The notes: a model not told the origin generated them from the letters alone. DNA of 38,952 bases from DATEMK01 sp035275625 (GCA_035275625.1 DATEMK010000400.1:1-38952), one strand, 5' to 3'; counted from the first letter of the stretch, positions 24,535 through 34,098 are shown. Translations and numbers: made by a program.

Positions 24535-25266
24535 TTATTGAATTGCAAAATGCGCTTCCACTTCAAAACGGTACTTTATTTTTTTAAAATTAATCCCTTC
24601 ATTGGCGCTGCTGCCGCTGTTAGCTGCAGTGTTTGACATCGCCATTTCAGCGTAAGCCATCCGGTAAACAGGGCCTGCGTTCGCTTCAATTTCTTTTACT
24701 AATAAAACTTCTCCGGGTTTTTCACCAATGCCTTCCAGCATATATTGCGCTTTTGCTTTTGCATTTTGCAGCGCCTGCACTTTCAATTGTTTTCTATATT
24801 CAGTTTCTTTGGAATTGGACGTTTTGTTTACATAAACATTTTGTGTTGCGTTATCATCCAGCACATTCACCAGCTTATCTACTTCTGCAGGAGAGATAAA
24901 TTTAATAACATACGCGGTGGATTGGAGCAGGTCGGGCTGGGTTTTCTTTTTCTTTTTTTGCCACCAGGGTGTCTGGTCAAAACCGCTCATGTTCTGAATT
25001 TCAATACGGTCTTTTGTAATGCCTGCCTCTTCACATTTGACAAGAAAACTTTTTGAAATCTCATCAATTCCGGCTTTCCCGTTTTTATTATTATAATATT
25101 CCTGCAATGTAATGCTGATATAAATTTCGTCAGGCACTACCTCCATTTCCGCACTGCCTGTCACTTCAATCTTTTTTACCTTGTCAGGGATGGTAATAGT
25201 TTGCTGCGCCATGCTTATATAGCTCACTGGTGCAGCCAGCAATAAAACAAGAATTAATTTTTTCAT
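24535..25266 (-). CDS. SIMPL domain (DUF541) exported protein
   Basis: A 243-residue protein. Signal peptide about 1-20 (MKKLILVLLLAAPVSYISMA-QQ). The SIMPL/DUF541 core is seen in KKIEVTGSAEMEVVPDEIYI, then an ITLQEY strand, TAYVIKFISPAEVDKLVNVL and LKVQALQNAKAKAQYMLEGI-GEKPGEVLLV. Some family members are periplasmic oxidative-stress proteins; the molecular role is unclear. I use the ATG at 25266. A frame back to 25401 would put a non-signal segment in front and overlap the divergent PPK2 gene, and a -7 box at 25293-25300 lies upstream of the chosen start. Confidence 0.88.
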   Translation of the reverse strand: MKKLILVLLLAAPVSYISMAQQTITIPDKVKKIEVTGSAEMEVVPDEIYISITLQEYYNNKNGKAGIDEISKSFLVKCEEAGITKDRIEIQNMSGFDQTPWWQKKKKKTQPDLLQSTAYVIKFISPAEVDKLVNVLDDNATQNVYVNKTSNSKETEYRKQLKVQALQNAKAKAQYMLEGIGEKPGEVLLVKEIEANAGPVYRMAYAEMAMSNTAANSGSSANEGINFKKIKYRFEVEAHFAIQ

Positions 25267-25292
25267 ACTATTGATTTTTTTATGAATTATTG

Positions 25293-25300
25293 CAAAAATA
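25293..25300 (-). promoter_or_regulatory. Putative -7 element of the SIMPL gene
   Basis: The minus strand reads TATTTTTG, an exact TAnnTTTG match, 26 bases before the ATG at 25266. A TTG 16 bases upstream (25317-25319) could be the -33 part. It supports the shorter start. Confidence 0.4.
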
Positions 25301-25394
25301 AGGAATGCTATCGGTGCAATGGCTCCGTTTAAACGCAAAATAAAAAGCAGACACATAAATTTTCTAACTTTACCCTTTAGAGCAACCAAAAATA

Positions 25395-26144
25395 ATGGCA
25401 AGAATCAAATTAAACAGTATAGCAACACATGCACCTGGGAAATTCAGCAAAGAGCAGGGGAAAAAAGAGCTGCAAAAGCTGAAGTTTCGTCTTGATGAAT
25501 TGCAGAACCTTCTGTATGCGGAGGGTAAGCATGCATTGCTCATTATCATACAAGGCATGGATGCTTCGGGAAAAGACGGAGCCATAAAAAATGTCTTTGA
25601 TGCTGTTAACCCGATGGGCTGCCGCATCATTTCTTTTAAACAGCCGGATGTTGCTGAAATGAAACACGATTTCCTCTGGCGCATTCATCAGCACGTTCCG
25701 GAGAAAGGAATGATCAGCGTTTTTAACAGGTCGCATTACGAAGATGTGCTGGTGCAGCGCGTGCATCATTGGGTGAGCGGTAAAATAATTAAGCAGCGTT
25801 ATAACCACATTAACGATTTTGAAAAACTCCTCGCTGAAACAGGCACCTGTGTGTTGAAGTTTTATCTTCATGTTTCCAAAGCAGAACAACTGGAACGCCT
25901 TGAGGAAAGATTAAGCGATCCGTCTAAAATGTGGAAGTACAATGAAAATGATATTAAAGAGCGTCAATATTGGCAGGACTACATGCGTGCTTATGAAGCT
26001 GCGTTTGAGAATTGCTCGGAATATGCGCCCTGGCATATAGTTCCCGCTGACCAGAACTGGTATAAAGAATATCTCATATCAAAGGAAATTGTGGAAACAC
26101 TGGAAAACTTTAAGATGAAATTTCCGGGACTGAAAGCGATCTGA
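25395..26144 (+). CDS. PPK2 family polyphosphate kinase / polyphosphate:nucleotide phosphotransferase
   Basis: A 249-residue enzyme that moves phosphate between polyphosphate and nucleotides. The Walker A loop is GMDASGKDGAI (54-64), followed by NVFDAVNPMGCRIISFKQP. The Walker B-like segment is VFNRSHYEDVLVQRV (109-123), and the lid is RLSDPSKMWKYNENDIKERQ. HIVPADQNWYKEYLISKEIV follows. This is a one-domain PPK2, so it more likely works on NMP or NDP than on both in one chain; the exact class was not determined. It is divergently arranged with the SIMPL gene and stands alone. Confidence 0.92.
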   Translation: MARIKLNSIATHAPGKFSKEQGKKELQKLKFRLDELQNLLYAEGKHALLIIIQGMDASGKDGAIKNVFDAVNPMGCRIISFKQPDVAEMKHDFLWRIHQHVPEKGMISVFNRSHYEDVLVQRVHHWVSGKIIKQRYNHINDFEKLLAETGTCVLKFYLHVSKAEQLERLEERLSDPSKMWKYNENDIKERQYWQDYMRAYEAAFENCSEYAPWHIVPADQNWYKEYLISKEIVETLENFKMKFPGLKAI

Positions 26145-26270
26145 AATCTATTGCAGGGTAATCAGTCAGTACAGTTTCAGATCCAGGATGGTTTATATTT
26201 ATGATCAGTAAAGGCGAACTCAAATTATTAAATCATAAATAATTATTTTTATTTATTCTCCGGGTTTTTG

Positions 26271-26278
26271 TAATTTCG
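26271..26278 (+). promoter_or_regulatory. Putative -7 element of the DUF1028 gene
   Basis: TAATTTCG, one mismatch from TAnnTTTG, 23 bases before the ATG at 26302. It makes the upstream TTG (26281) an unlikely start. Confidence 0.3.
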
Positions 26279-26301
26279 TTTTGTTAATTATTCGCATTTC
26301 A

Positions 26302-27321
26302 ATGAAAAAACTCCTTACTGCTGCATGTTTATTTTATTCTTTCATTTCATCAGCACAGGATACATTTTCCATCTGCGCTGTAGATACCGTTACAGGCGAA
26401 GCTGGCAGCGCAGGCGCTTCGTGCATTGATGCAACGCAAATAGCCGGTGGCGTTGTGATTATTTCCGATGTTCACCCGGGGGTTGGCGTTATTCATTCAC
26501 AGGCGCTGTGGCTTGCAGCCAACCAGAATTATGCTAAGGGCCTTATGAATATAGGGCTTTCCCCCCAGCAAATTATTGATTCACTTATAGCGCATGATGT
26601 ACAAAATAACCCGGCCGTGAGACAATATGGAATTACTGACTTGTATAACGGTGGCGCAAGGGTTGCTGCATACACGGGAATTAACTGCATGAACTACAAA
26701 AATCATATTACAGGTCCCAACTATTCCATACAGGGAAATATTTTACTCGGACAGCAAATTCTCGATTCCATGGAAGCGCGGTTTCTCAATACTCCGGGCG
26801 ACCTTGCATGTAAACTGATGGCTGCACTGCAGGGTGCAAAAGTGCCTGGCGCAGATACACGCTGCCTTTTGTCCGGCAACTCTTCCAAGTCTTCTTTCCT
26901 GCGCATTGCCTGTCCCGGTGATGTGGCGCCCAATTATACATTAAATCTGATTGTTCCGCAGGGACCGGTGGGTTTTGAGCCGATTGATTCCCTGCAGGTT
27001 TTATTTGACAATGTCCACAACTGCAGCCTGCCTGTTAATTGTTCAACCGGCATTTCAACCGCTGGTGATACTAAAGATTTTTCCGTTACGGTTGTTCCCA
27101 ATCCTTTTAAAGAGTCAACCACTATCCGGGTTAATTCAAGAGTGAAAGATACTTTTTCACTGCAGGTTTTTTCTAATGCGGGTCTTCCTGTTCTCAAAGA
27201 AGAAGTTTCACAGAAAACAGAATGGATAATTGACAAAGGAACACTTTCACCCGGTATTTATTTTTACCATGTTGTTTCCGGAAAAGGAAAAATTGTTTCA
27301 GGCAAGCTGGTAATGATGTAA
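26302..27321 (+). CDS. Secreted DUF1028 (Ntn-hydrolase-like) protein with T9SS sorting domain
   Basis: A 339-residue exported protein. Signal peptide about 1-18 (MKKLLTAACLFYSFISSAQ). The DUF1028 domain (about 19-235) opens with DTFSICAVDTVTGEAGSAGA, then GVGVIHSQALWLAANQNYAK and GLSPQQIIDSLIAHD, with an N-x-L-x-G-Q segment (GNILLGQQILDSMEARF). The family resembles Ntn hydrolases, but no activity is established here. The T9SS type A tail has VVPNPFKESTTIRVNSR and SPGIYFYHVVSGKGKIVSGK. The ATG at 26302 is preferred over a TTG at 26281 because it starts the signal peptide. It converges with the next gene, leaving only five bases between stops. Confidence 0.85.
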   Translation: MKKLLTAACLFYSFISSAQDTFSICAVDTVTGEAGSAGASCIDATQIAGGVVIISDVHPGVGVIHSQALWLAANQNYAKGLMNIGLSPQQIIDSLIAHDVQNNPAVRQYGITDLYNGGARVAAYTGINCMNYKNHITGPNYSIQGNILLGQQILDSMEARFLNTPGDLACKLMAALQGAKVPGADTRCLLSGNSSKSSFLRIACPGDVAPNYTLNLIVPQGPVGFEPIDSLQVLFDNVHNCSLPVNCSTGISTAGDTKDFSVTVVPNPFKESTTIRVNSRVKDTFSLQVFSNAGLPVLKEEVSQKTEWIIDKGTLSPGIYFYHVVSGKGKIVSGKLVMM

Positions 27322-27326
27322 TGTCA

Positions 27327-27986
27327 TCAGAATTTTTCTTTTCCCTGCACAATTAATTTCTGCGTTGCCTGCATGTTAGATTCAGGACAGCTTATCCTGA
27401 TAAAATAGATGTCCGGATTTATTTTATCCAGCAGCAATTGTAGCGGGAAATGTTCATTGCTTTTGTGGTAAACGGTCTTGCCAAGCACATTAAAAATCTC
27501 AAGTGAATATTGCTGCCCTTCCGAAAAACCTGCTGCTTCAATTATCGCTTTCCCGGATGCAGGGTTGGGAAAAATTTTTATTCTACGGTTGCGCACTGCA
27601 TTGTTGATGCCCGTGATGGTATCGGGAATAGTAAACGGAAAGCTGCATGCAAGCGAATCATAAAACCAGGTGTACAAGTTCAGGAAACCAGTGAACGGAA
27701 GAACAAGCGGGGCAACAATATTGAGCGTGTGCGGCTGCGGACCCACACTGATTCCGAAATAAGTGACCGTCTCTTTTGCAATGGTATCCATGTTGGAATC
27801 AAACAAAACAAAACCCGGATAATCAAAAAGAACGGATGAATAATTTGAAACCTGGATGGTAAACGCGGGGGGATTGGCAGTAAAGGTGCAGCAGTTGATG
27901 ATTAATGAATCACAGGCAGGAAGATTCTGCGCCTGTGCTGAGGCAGACAAAAAAATAATTGCGGTGATGAGTTGTAGCTTTTTCAT
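27327..27986 (-). CDS. Small secreted protein of unknown function with T9SS sorting domain
   Basis: A 219-residue exported protein. Signal peptide about 1-19 (MKKLQLITAIIFLSASAQAQ). The body (about 20-125) is a single beta-rich domain with a C-D-S-L-I-I-N-C-C start and no recognised family. The T9SS type A tail (about 137-219) has IFPNPASGKAII, LEIFNVLGKTVYH and NPDIYFIRIS, ending LIVQGKEKF. Its stop is five bases from that of the convergent DUF1028 gene, with no terminator between them, so the transcripts probably overlap. Confidence 0.72.
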   Translation of the reverse strand: MKKLQLITAIIFLSASAQAQNLPACDSLIINCCTFTANPPAFTIQVSNYSSVLFDYPGFVLFDSNMDTIAKETVTYFGISVGPQPHTLNIVAPLVLPFTGFLNLYTWFYDSLACSFPFTIPDTITGINNAVRNRRIKIFPNPASGKAIIEAAGFSEGQQYSLEIFNVLGKTVYHKSNEHFPLQLLLDKINPDIYFIRISCPESNMQATQKLIVQGKEKF

Positions 27987-28280
27987 TTTTTCAGTTGAAT
28001 AACCCGGTTAATTAACAACAAAGTAATAAAATAGAATTGAGAATGCGGAGACGGATCGCTTAATTAAATGATGTTTGTTCAAATGAGAAGAGTAACTTTA
28101 TTCAAATTATTAGCAAAAAACGATAGCCGGGACAAGAGATAAGGACACCAAAGAGGGGAAGTCTTTTTATTGTTAAAAAAATTAATCGTCATGAATTAAA
28201 ATTATGCTAATTTTATAGTCGCTTAATATTCATGATAGTTTTTATCAATGTTAACTTTATGAAAAAATAAAACTGCTTAA

Positions 28281-30770
28281 ATGAAAAAAAATATATTGTT
28301 GTTTACGGTTGTGGTTTCTTTAATTTCCTGCAAACTGACAATGCATGAAAAAGAAAAAAGCGAAGCTTATGATGCATTGCAATTCTTCGGAACCATGAAT
28401 GCCTATCCCGGTATTGACATTCCCGATGCCGCTTATGGCAAAGCGTACAATTTTTATAAAGCAAATTATCAGAGCAACGCTTCACGTACAGCAGCTGTTG
28501 CTTCATGGCAAAGCATAGGACCGAACAATGTTGGCGGAAGAACCATCAGTATTGCTATTGACCCTGTAGATACAAATATTATCTGGCTCGGATCAGCATC
28601 GGGAGGTTTGTGGAAATCAACGGTTGGTGGAATCGGAACAAATGCATGGCAATATATCTCTACCGGTTTCCCTGTTCTCGGTGTGGCGACTATTGCAATT
28701 AATCCCCAAAACACAAATGAAATGTATATCGGAACAGGAGAAACCTATGATTACGGAACTTCGGAAAACGGCATTGTTATCCGCACAACACGCGGAAGCA
28801 ATGGGATCGGAATTTTAAAATCTGCTGACGGTGGCGTTACATGGACGCATGCATTGAACTGGCTTTACAATCAGAGAAGAACGGTGTGGGATATTATTAT
28901 TAATTCCTTAAATCCAGCTACCGTTTTTGCCGGAACAACGGAGGGAGTTTTAAAATCAACAGATGCCGGAGCAACATGGACAACAGTTTTAAATGAACAA
29001 ATGATCATGGATTTGCAAATGGATCCTGCCGATACAACTATATTATATGCAGGTGTGGGAAATCTAACGAGCCCGACACATGGAATATATAAATCAACAA
29101 ATGCAGGTACTACGTGGGCGCAGCTTACTAACGGCTTACCTCCTGCAACTAATGACGGAAGAATTTCCATAGGCATTTATAAAAACAATTCCAATATTTT
29201 GATGGCTCATATTACTGATGCTTTTAATACCGTTGGCTTATATCGTTCGTTAAACAAAGGTGTTTCATGGAGTGCTGTTTCGACAGGAAATAATATTGCA
29301 GGTGTCCAGGGATGGTATTCTGACGGGCTGTTAATGAAAGACAATGACTCAAGTGAAGTGTACATTGGCGGACAGTTATTGTGGGCTTCCACAACATTTG
29401 GCACCAACACTTTCCAGTATACGAATTATGATCCGGCAAATATCCAGACAGTCCCATGGACGGATATGCACGGTATTATTTCAAATCCTTTTGATGCCGA
29501 TAAAATTTATTTGCTAACTGATGCAGGCTTGTACCGCTCTAATAATTTTGGTGTAACGTGGTACTGGTGTGCTGACGGCTATGTAGTTTCACAGTTTTAC
29601 CATGGGTCCTTTTCCACCACCGATTCGCTTATAGGTCTTGGTGGATTGCAGGATCGCAATACGCAGCTATATTCAGGGTCACTATACTGGGATGCACATT
29701 ACAATGGCGATGGAACCACAACGGCTATTGATCCGACTGATGATTTTTACCAATATACATCATCGCAATATTTGAATATCGAACAATCAACCGATCAAGG
29801 ACAAACATTTTCAAATTATGTTTTTGGCGGATTCGGTGCGGCTTTTGATGCGCCCTATATTTTAGCTCCCTCAAATAATCTTGCCATGTATGCAGGAGAT
29901 GAAAGCATTAATAAAATTGACTTGATTTCATTCAATTCGGTAACTAATCCTCCTGAACTACCCGGACAATCCATATTAAGCATAGCAGTTTCATACCAGG
30001 ACGAAGATAAAATTTATTTCACGTTTGCTCCCACTGCATTTGGTGACCCCGCCAAAGTGTATAAAAGTTTAAACGCGGGCGTCACTGCTTCTGATATTAC
30101 TTCGGGCTTGCCCGACCGTTACCCGCGCGATATACAGGTAAATCCTCTTAATGACAATATAGCTTATGTTGTGTTTTCCGGCTTTGGTACAGGGCACATT
30201 TATAAAACTAACAATGGAGGAACTGCATGGACGGATATAAGCGCCTCGCTGCCTGATATTCCCTTTCACTCACTGTTAATTTCTCCGAATGATACTTCTC
30301 TCATTTTTGCCGGAAGCGACCTTGGAGTTTTTTACTCAGTCAACAGCGGGACTTCATGGCAAACACTAAATAACGGTTTCCCGGATGCTATTATGATTTT
30401 TGATTTTGAATATTCTCCGAGTGATAACAAGCTGGTTGCTTTTTCACATGGGCACGGGGTTTACAAGATAGATTTAGACCAGGTGATTAACACCGGGGTT
30501 GAAAGTTTGAATACTGCTTCGCAGAATATTTCTCTTTTTCCAAACCCCGTAAAGGATCATCTCCTCGTTAAATTTAATTTCAATTCCAAATCAGAAATCA
30601 AATTTGAAGTTTTTGATGAAAGAGGGAAATTGGTTTATTCAATGAATAAAGAGGAGACCAAAAGAAATAGCATTATTAATATAAATTGCTCATCCTTTTC
30701 AAAAGGAATTTATTTTTTGAAAATAAAATCGGGGAACGTACTTTCCGTGAAGAAGTTTGTTAAAATTTAA
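28281..30770 (+). CDS. Asp-box (VPS10/sortilin-like) propeller protein with both a lipobox and a T9SS sorting domain
   Basis: An 829-residue exported protein. The N-terminus MKKNILLFTVVVSLISCKLT looks like a lipoprotein signal with Cys17 in L-I-S-C. WQSIGPNNVGGRTISIAIDP (about 75-95) opens a two-propeller body of the VPS10/BNR type with Asp-boxes such as SADGGVTW, STDAGATW, STNAGTTW, SNNFGVTW, TNNGGTAW and SVNSGTSW. The T9SS type A tail has LFPNPVKDHLLVKF and SKGIYFLKIKSGNVLSVKKF. This head type is common among Bacteroidota peptidase- or glycosidase-like surface proteins; no active site is identified. A TAACTTTA box at 28252-28259 may be its -7 element. Confidence 0.8.
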   Translation: MKKNILLFTVVVSLISCKLTMHEKEKSEAYDALQFFGTMNAYPGIDIPDAAYGKAYNFYKANYQSNASRTAAVASWQSIGPNNVGGRTISIAIDPVDTNIIWLGSASGGLWKSTVGGIGTNAWQYISTGFPVLGVATIAINPQNTNEMYIGTGETYDYGTSENGIVIRTTRGSNGIGILKSADGGVTWTHALNWLYNQRRTVWDIIINSLNPATVFAGTTEGVLKSTDAGATWTTVLNEQMIMDLQMDPADTTILYAGVGNLTSPTHGIYKSTNAGTTWAQLTNGLPPATNDGRISIGIYKNNSNILMAHITDAFNTVGLYRSLNKGVSWSAVSTGNNIAGVQGWYSDGLLMKDNDSSEVYIGGQLLWASTTFGTNTFQYTNYDPANIQTVPWTDMHGIISNPFDADKIYLLTDAGLYRSNNFGVTWYWCADGYVVSQFYHGSFSTTDSLIGLGGLQDRNTQLYSGSLYWDAHYNGDGTTTAIDPTDDFYQYTSSQYLNIEQSTDQGQTFSNYVFGGFGAAFDAPYILAPSNNLAMYAGDESINKIDLISFNSVTNPPELPGQSILSIAVSYQDEDKIYFTFAPTAFGDPAKVYKSLNAGVTASDITSGLPDRYPRDIQVNPLNDNIAYVVFSGFGTGHIYKTNNGGTAWTDISASLPDIPFHSLLISPNDTSLIFAGSDLGVFYSVNSGTSWQTLNNGFPDAIMIFDFEYSPSDNKLVAFSHGHGVYKIDLDQVINTGVESLNTASQNISLFPNPVKDHLLVKFNFNSKSEIKFEVFDERGKLVYSMNKEETKRNSIININCSSFSKGIYFLKIKSGNVLSVKKFVKI

Positions 30771-30830
30771 AACCTTTTTTTTCTTCCTGTCCGGCTGATG
30801 ATCACACTTATCAGTGCTTTTATATTGAAA

Positions 30831-30864
30831 CGAAAATCGAAAGCCGCTTCCGTTGAAACTACAT
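30831..30864 (+). repeat. Diverged copy of the 30-bp dispersed element
   Basis: CGAAAATCGAAAG, 10 bases, then TGAAACTACAT. The two blocks match those of the element at 32483-32512, but the spacer is longer and no promoter-like TTTG follows at the usual distance. Confidence 0.4.
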
Positions 30865-30879
30865 GAGAAGGCTAAGTAT

Positions 30880-30912
30880 AAAAAAATTAAGCGCAGCATT
30901 TTGCTGCGCTTT
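30880..30912 (-). terminator. Rho-independent terminator of the GloVer-repeat gene
   Basis: A perfect 10-bp stem, AAGCGCAGCA (30889-30898) with TGCTGCGCTT (30902-30911), and a 3-nt loop. On the minus strand it is followed by TTAATTTTTTT, a good U-run, 25 bases after the stop of the gene at 30937. On the plus strand no T-run follows. Confidence 0.8.
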
Positions 30913-30936
30913 AGTAAAATAAAACTGTAAAAAATA

Positions 30937-32349
30937 TTATTGCTTCACGAGCTTTGTTACCGTCTTTTCTCCGTCAACAATGCATTCTAAAAAATAAATT
31001 CCGTTTTCATATTTACTCAAATTAATTGTTTTGCGGTATGCAATTCCGGCATTATTTTCAGTGAAAGAATAAATATGTTCTCCTATTGCATTGATTAAAT
31101 GGATATCCACTTTTTTCTGTTCATCAAAATTGAGCTGCAGGGTCATTTTATCTTTAACAGGGTTAGGGTAAAAAGATAACTGACCTTCAAAGCCGTTCAA
31201 CTGTTCAATTCCTGTTGCTGTTACAACTGTAAATGTACCTGTAGAACCATAACCTGTTGCAATGGAGAAATCAAATAAATCAGCAAGTGTCCCTGAAGCA
31301 GGGTCATAGCTGAACATGTTCCCATAGGTGAACGCACCTCCGCTTGTAGTTGATCCGTAAAGCTTGCCGTTACTTCCCTGCATCAATTCGCCAGAAGGAA
31401 CTGAACCATTTGCACCGTTAAAATCAATCAATTTAACATACATATTATTAACCGGGTTAAAGCTAAACAGCACACCATCGCCACTCATTCCACCCAGCTT
31501 GGTAACACCATACAATAATCCGTTACTTGCCTCGAACAGGCTGCCTTCAGGGAGGTTTCCATTGGCCCCGCCAAAATCAAAAAGTTTTGCATACACATTT
31601 GTTGCAGGATCAAAGCTGAATATAACGCCCTTGCTGTTAATGCCTCCAGCTGATGCCATGCCATACAACTTTCCGTTAGCAGCCAGGATTAAGCTGCCAA
31701 AAGGATTTGAACCCAGGGCCGGATCGAAATCAAACAAATCCGTATAGGTATCTGTGCTGATATCATAGCTGTACAGTACTCCTGCCATGTGTGCTCCGCC
31801 ATCTGAAGCCAATCCATAAAGAACATCGTTAACATTTAGCGGGCATCCCCACGGCATTCTCCCGGTTGTCATATTAAAATCAAATTCATCAGTATAGGTA
31901 TTGGTTACCGGGTCAAAGCTGTAGATTACACCATTGAAGCCTGAGCCGCCTGAGGAGGCTGCCCCGTATAATTTACCGTTTGATGCCTCCAGCACTCCGC
32001 TCCTCGGATAATCACCGTGAACAATGTCAAAAGAATAGACATCCGTATAAGTACCCGTTGACGGATCAAATCTGAATATAGTGCAGCTTGCAAAGCTTCC
32101 ACCGTTATAACAGGTTCCGTAAAGGCTTCCGTTACTTGCCTGGAGCAGGTTTCCAAACGGAGTGAAACCGTCAGGTGGTTGAAACTGATGCATAAGGTTA
32201 AAACCCGTGCCGTCATTATTGATGGATAGCAGGGTGCCTCCGCCAAATTGTCCTCCATAAGGAGTTAATCCCCATAATACCTGGTTTTGCGCCTTTGCTG
32301 TTTCGCCAATTGCGAATATGCAAAGACAAATAAGTAGCAGTTTTTTCAT
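30937..32349 (-). CDS. Secreted GloVer-repeat propeller protein with T9SS sorting domain
   Basis: A 470-residue exported protein. Signal peptide about 1-20 (ends AKAQ). The body (about 21-385) is seven tandem repeats of roughly 50 residues with the core LLxASNGxLYGxxxxGGxxxxG followed by (V/I)xFSFDPxTxxYxxLFDF. This is the GloVer (Gloeobacter/Verrucomicrobia) repeat type, which probably forms a beta-propeller. The T9SS type A tail has FYPNPVKDKMTLQLN and ENGIYFLECIVDGEKTVTKL. Function is unknown. A hairpin terminator lies 25 bases downstream. Confidence 0.82.
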   Translation of the reverse strand: MKKLLLICLCIFAIGETAKAQNQVLWGLTPYGGQFGGGTLLSINNDGTGFNLMHQFQPPDGFTPFGNLLQASNGSLYGTCYNGGSFASCTIFRFDPSTGTYTDVYSFDIVHGDYPRSGVLEASNGKLYGAASSGGSGFNGVIYSFDPVTNTYTDEFDFNMTTGRMPWGCPLNVNDVLYGLASDGGAHMAGVLYSYDISTDTYTDLFDFDPALGSNPFGSLILAANGKLYGMASAGGINSKGVIFSFDPATNVYAKLFDFGGANGNLPEGSLFEASNGLLYGVTKLGGMSGDGVLFSFNPVNNMYVKLIDFNGANGSVPSGELMQGSNGKLYGSTTSGGAFTYGNMFSYDPASGTLADLFDFSIATGYGSTGTFTVVTATGIEQLNGFEGQLSFYPNPVKDKMTLQLNFDEQKKVDIHLINAIGEHIYSFTENNAGIAYRKTINLSKYENGIYFLECIVDGEKTVTKLVKQ

Positions 32350-32482
32350 TGTATTTTGTTTTAAGTTAAACTATAAAATGATCTGTAATTATAAGATACA
32401 CTTTACCTCTGAAAAGTTGCACCGGTTGAAAACTATTGTACATAATTCTGAAAAAAAGAAAACTGCCCGTTTCATATTCTCC

Positions 32483-32512
32483 ATGAAAAATGAAAGGCTA
32501 TGAAACTACATT
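32483..32512 (+). repeat. 30-bp element upstream of the peptide-ligase gene (copy 1)
   Basis: ATGAAAAATGAAAG-GCTA-TGAAACTACATT. Without gaps it matches 34115-34144 at 25 of 30 positions and 35311-35340 at 23 of 30. A TTTG (32529-32532) begins 17 bases after its end, inside TTACTTTG, a promoter-like -7 box one base off TAnnTTTG. The ligase ATG is at 32557. Confidence 0.6.
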
Positions 32513-32556
32513 CAGTTTTTAATATTACTTTGCACCATTTAATTCTGTAAAATTTT

Positions 32557-34098
32557 ATGACTGATAAGCCTGCCACCCCTGCTGAAATCAGCGGAACCAA
32601 ATCAGCGAATGAAGCGTACAATTTATTACAAAAGCGGTTCACTGATAAATACCACGAAATTTTCTTAAATGATCTTGCCGAAAAAACGGTTATAATCATT
32701 CCGAGCCTGACGCTGGATCGCAAAATCCTTAAAAGTGTGAAAGGAGTGGTGCACTATGAGGAGCGGATGCTCTGCATGCTGCTGCTGCTTCGCATGCCGA
32801 GGACACGTTTGATATATGTTTCCAGCGTACCCATTGACAGCACCATTATTGATTATTACCTGCACCTGCTTCCCGGTATAACGGGTTATCATGCTTACCA
32901 GCGGCTGACCATGCTGAGCTGTTATGATTCGTCCGACAAATCGCTTACTGAAAAAATACTTGAACGGCCCCGGCTCATCAAACGCATCAAAGATGAAATA
33001 AAAGATATTGACCTTGCTCACATTGCCACTTTTAATGTGACAGATTATGAAAAGCAACTTGCATTAAAACTAAACATCCCGATTTTCGGATGCAATTCTG
33101 ATCTATGGTATCTCGGAACAAAATCAGGATGCCGCGAACTATTCAAGAACTCAGGAATAAGATTGCCTGCAGGCTTTGAAAATCTTAAAGAAGAAAAAGA
33201 GATAGCAAATGCACTTGCGCAGCTCAAAACCTCGAACCCGTCTTTGAAAAAGGCAGTTGTCAAAATGAATGACGGTTTTTCAGGCGATGGCAATGCGATT
33301 TATTACTATAAAGAATTGAAGGCTTCTGATAAAAACTTAACGGAAACTATTTTCAGGACGCTGAAGGATCAGTTAAAAGTGGTTGCATCAGATTTAAACT
33401 GTGAGCAATTCATAGAAAAGTATTGCAGCATGGGCGGAATAGTGGAAGAGTTTGTTCCGGGTGACAGCATTGAATCGCCATCCGTTCAATGCAGGATTAA
33501 CCCGCATGGCGAACCCGAAGTGCTCTCCACGCATGATCAGTTGCTGGGAGGAGAAAGCGGGCAGGTTTACATTGGCGCCACTTTCCCCGCAAATAAGCAA
33601 TACAGTGTGGAGATCGGTGAAATTGGAATGCGCGTGGCAAAAGAGCTGCAGCGGCACGGTGTGCTCGGCAGGTTTGCCATTGATTTCATTTCTGTGAAGC
33701 AGCCGCAAGGATGGCATCATTATGCCATTGAAATTAACCTGCGCAAGGGCGGCACCACGCACCCGTTTATAATGCTCCAGTTTTTAACAAGCGGAACGTA
33801 TAATTGGAAAGACGGTACATACACCATGCCTAACGGACAGGTGCGCAGCTATTTTACGACCGACAACCTGGTGAATGAAAAATATAAAGGGCTTACTCCG
33901 CATGACCTTATTGATATTGCCATGTACAATAAGATACTGTATGATGGTGCCAGGCAGGCAGGAGTTATGTTTCACATGATAGGTGCATTGTCTGAATTCG
34001 GCAAGCTCGGCATGCTTTGCATTGGCGAAACTGTTGAAGAAGCCCATGATTATTATAACAAGACAATTGAAGTGCTCGACAGGGAATGTGCGGGATAA
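32557..34098 (+). CDS. PGM1-like ATP-grasp peptide ligase
   Basis: A 513-residue cytosolic ATP-grasp enzyme of the group annotated as peptide ligase PGM1-related. PGM1 of the Streptomyces pheganomycin pathway joins a non-protein amino acid to peptides. Visible here: IIIPSLTLDRKILKSVKGVV, then HYEERML, DYYLHLLPGITGYHAYQRLT, LTEKILERPRLIKRI, and GTKSGCRELFKNSG. The ATP-grasp part has nucleotide lysine Lys236 and Gly loop in VVKMNDGFSGDGNA, Glu297-Glu298 in IVEEFVPGD, Asp376 in FAIDF, and the metal ligands Glu392 and Asn394 in IEINLRKGG. The acceptor and donor are unknown. The next gene downstream on the same strand is an ion channel homologue. Confidence 0.83.
   Translation: MTDKPATPAEISGTKSANEAYNLLQKRFTDKYHEIFLNDLAEKTVIIIPSLTLDRKILKSVKGVVHYEERMLCMLLLLRMPRTRLIYVSSVPIDSTIIDYYLHLLPGITGYHAYQRLTMLSCYDSSDKSLTEKILERPRLIKRIKDEIKDIDLAHIATFNVTDYEKQLALKLNIPIFGCNSDLWYLGTKSGCRELFKNSGIRLPAGFENLKEEKEIANALAQLKTSNPSLKKAVVKMNDGFSGDGNAIYYYKELKASDKNLTETIFRTLKDQLKVVASDLNCEQFIEKYCSMGGIVEEFVPGDSIESPSVQCRINPHGEPEVLSTHDQLLGGESGQVYIGATFPANKQYSVEIGEIGMRVAKELQRHGVLGRFAIDFISVKQPQGWHHYAIEINLRKGGTTHPFIMLQFLTSGTYNWKDGTYTMPNGQVRSYFTTDNLVNEKYKGLTPHDLIDIAMYNKILYDGARQAGVMFHMIGALSEFGKLGMLCIGETVEEAHDYYNKTIEVLDRECAG

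Noticed and set aside
25410..25889. Long open frame (159 codons) on the minus strand opposite the PPK2 gene
   Set aside because: It is antisense to a clearly conserved kinase and shows no family motif, so it is a shadow of codon use.
32483..32503. 30-bp elements as short leader peptides (MKNERL, MKNDSV)
   Set aside because: Copies 1 and 2 contain an ATG and early stop, but copy 3 runs on for over 30 codons, the fourth has no ATG, and the conserved block extends past the stop. DNA-level conservation fits better.
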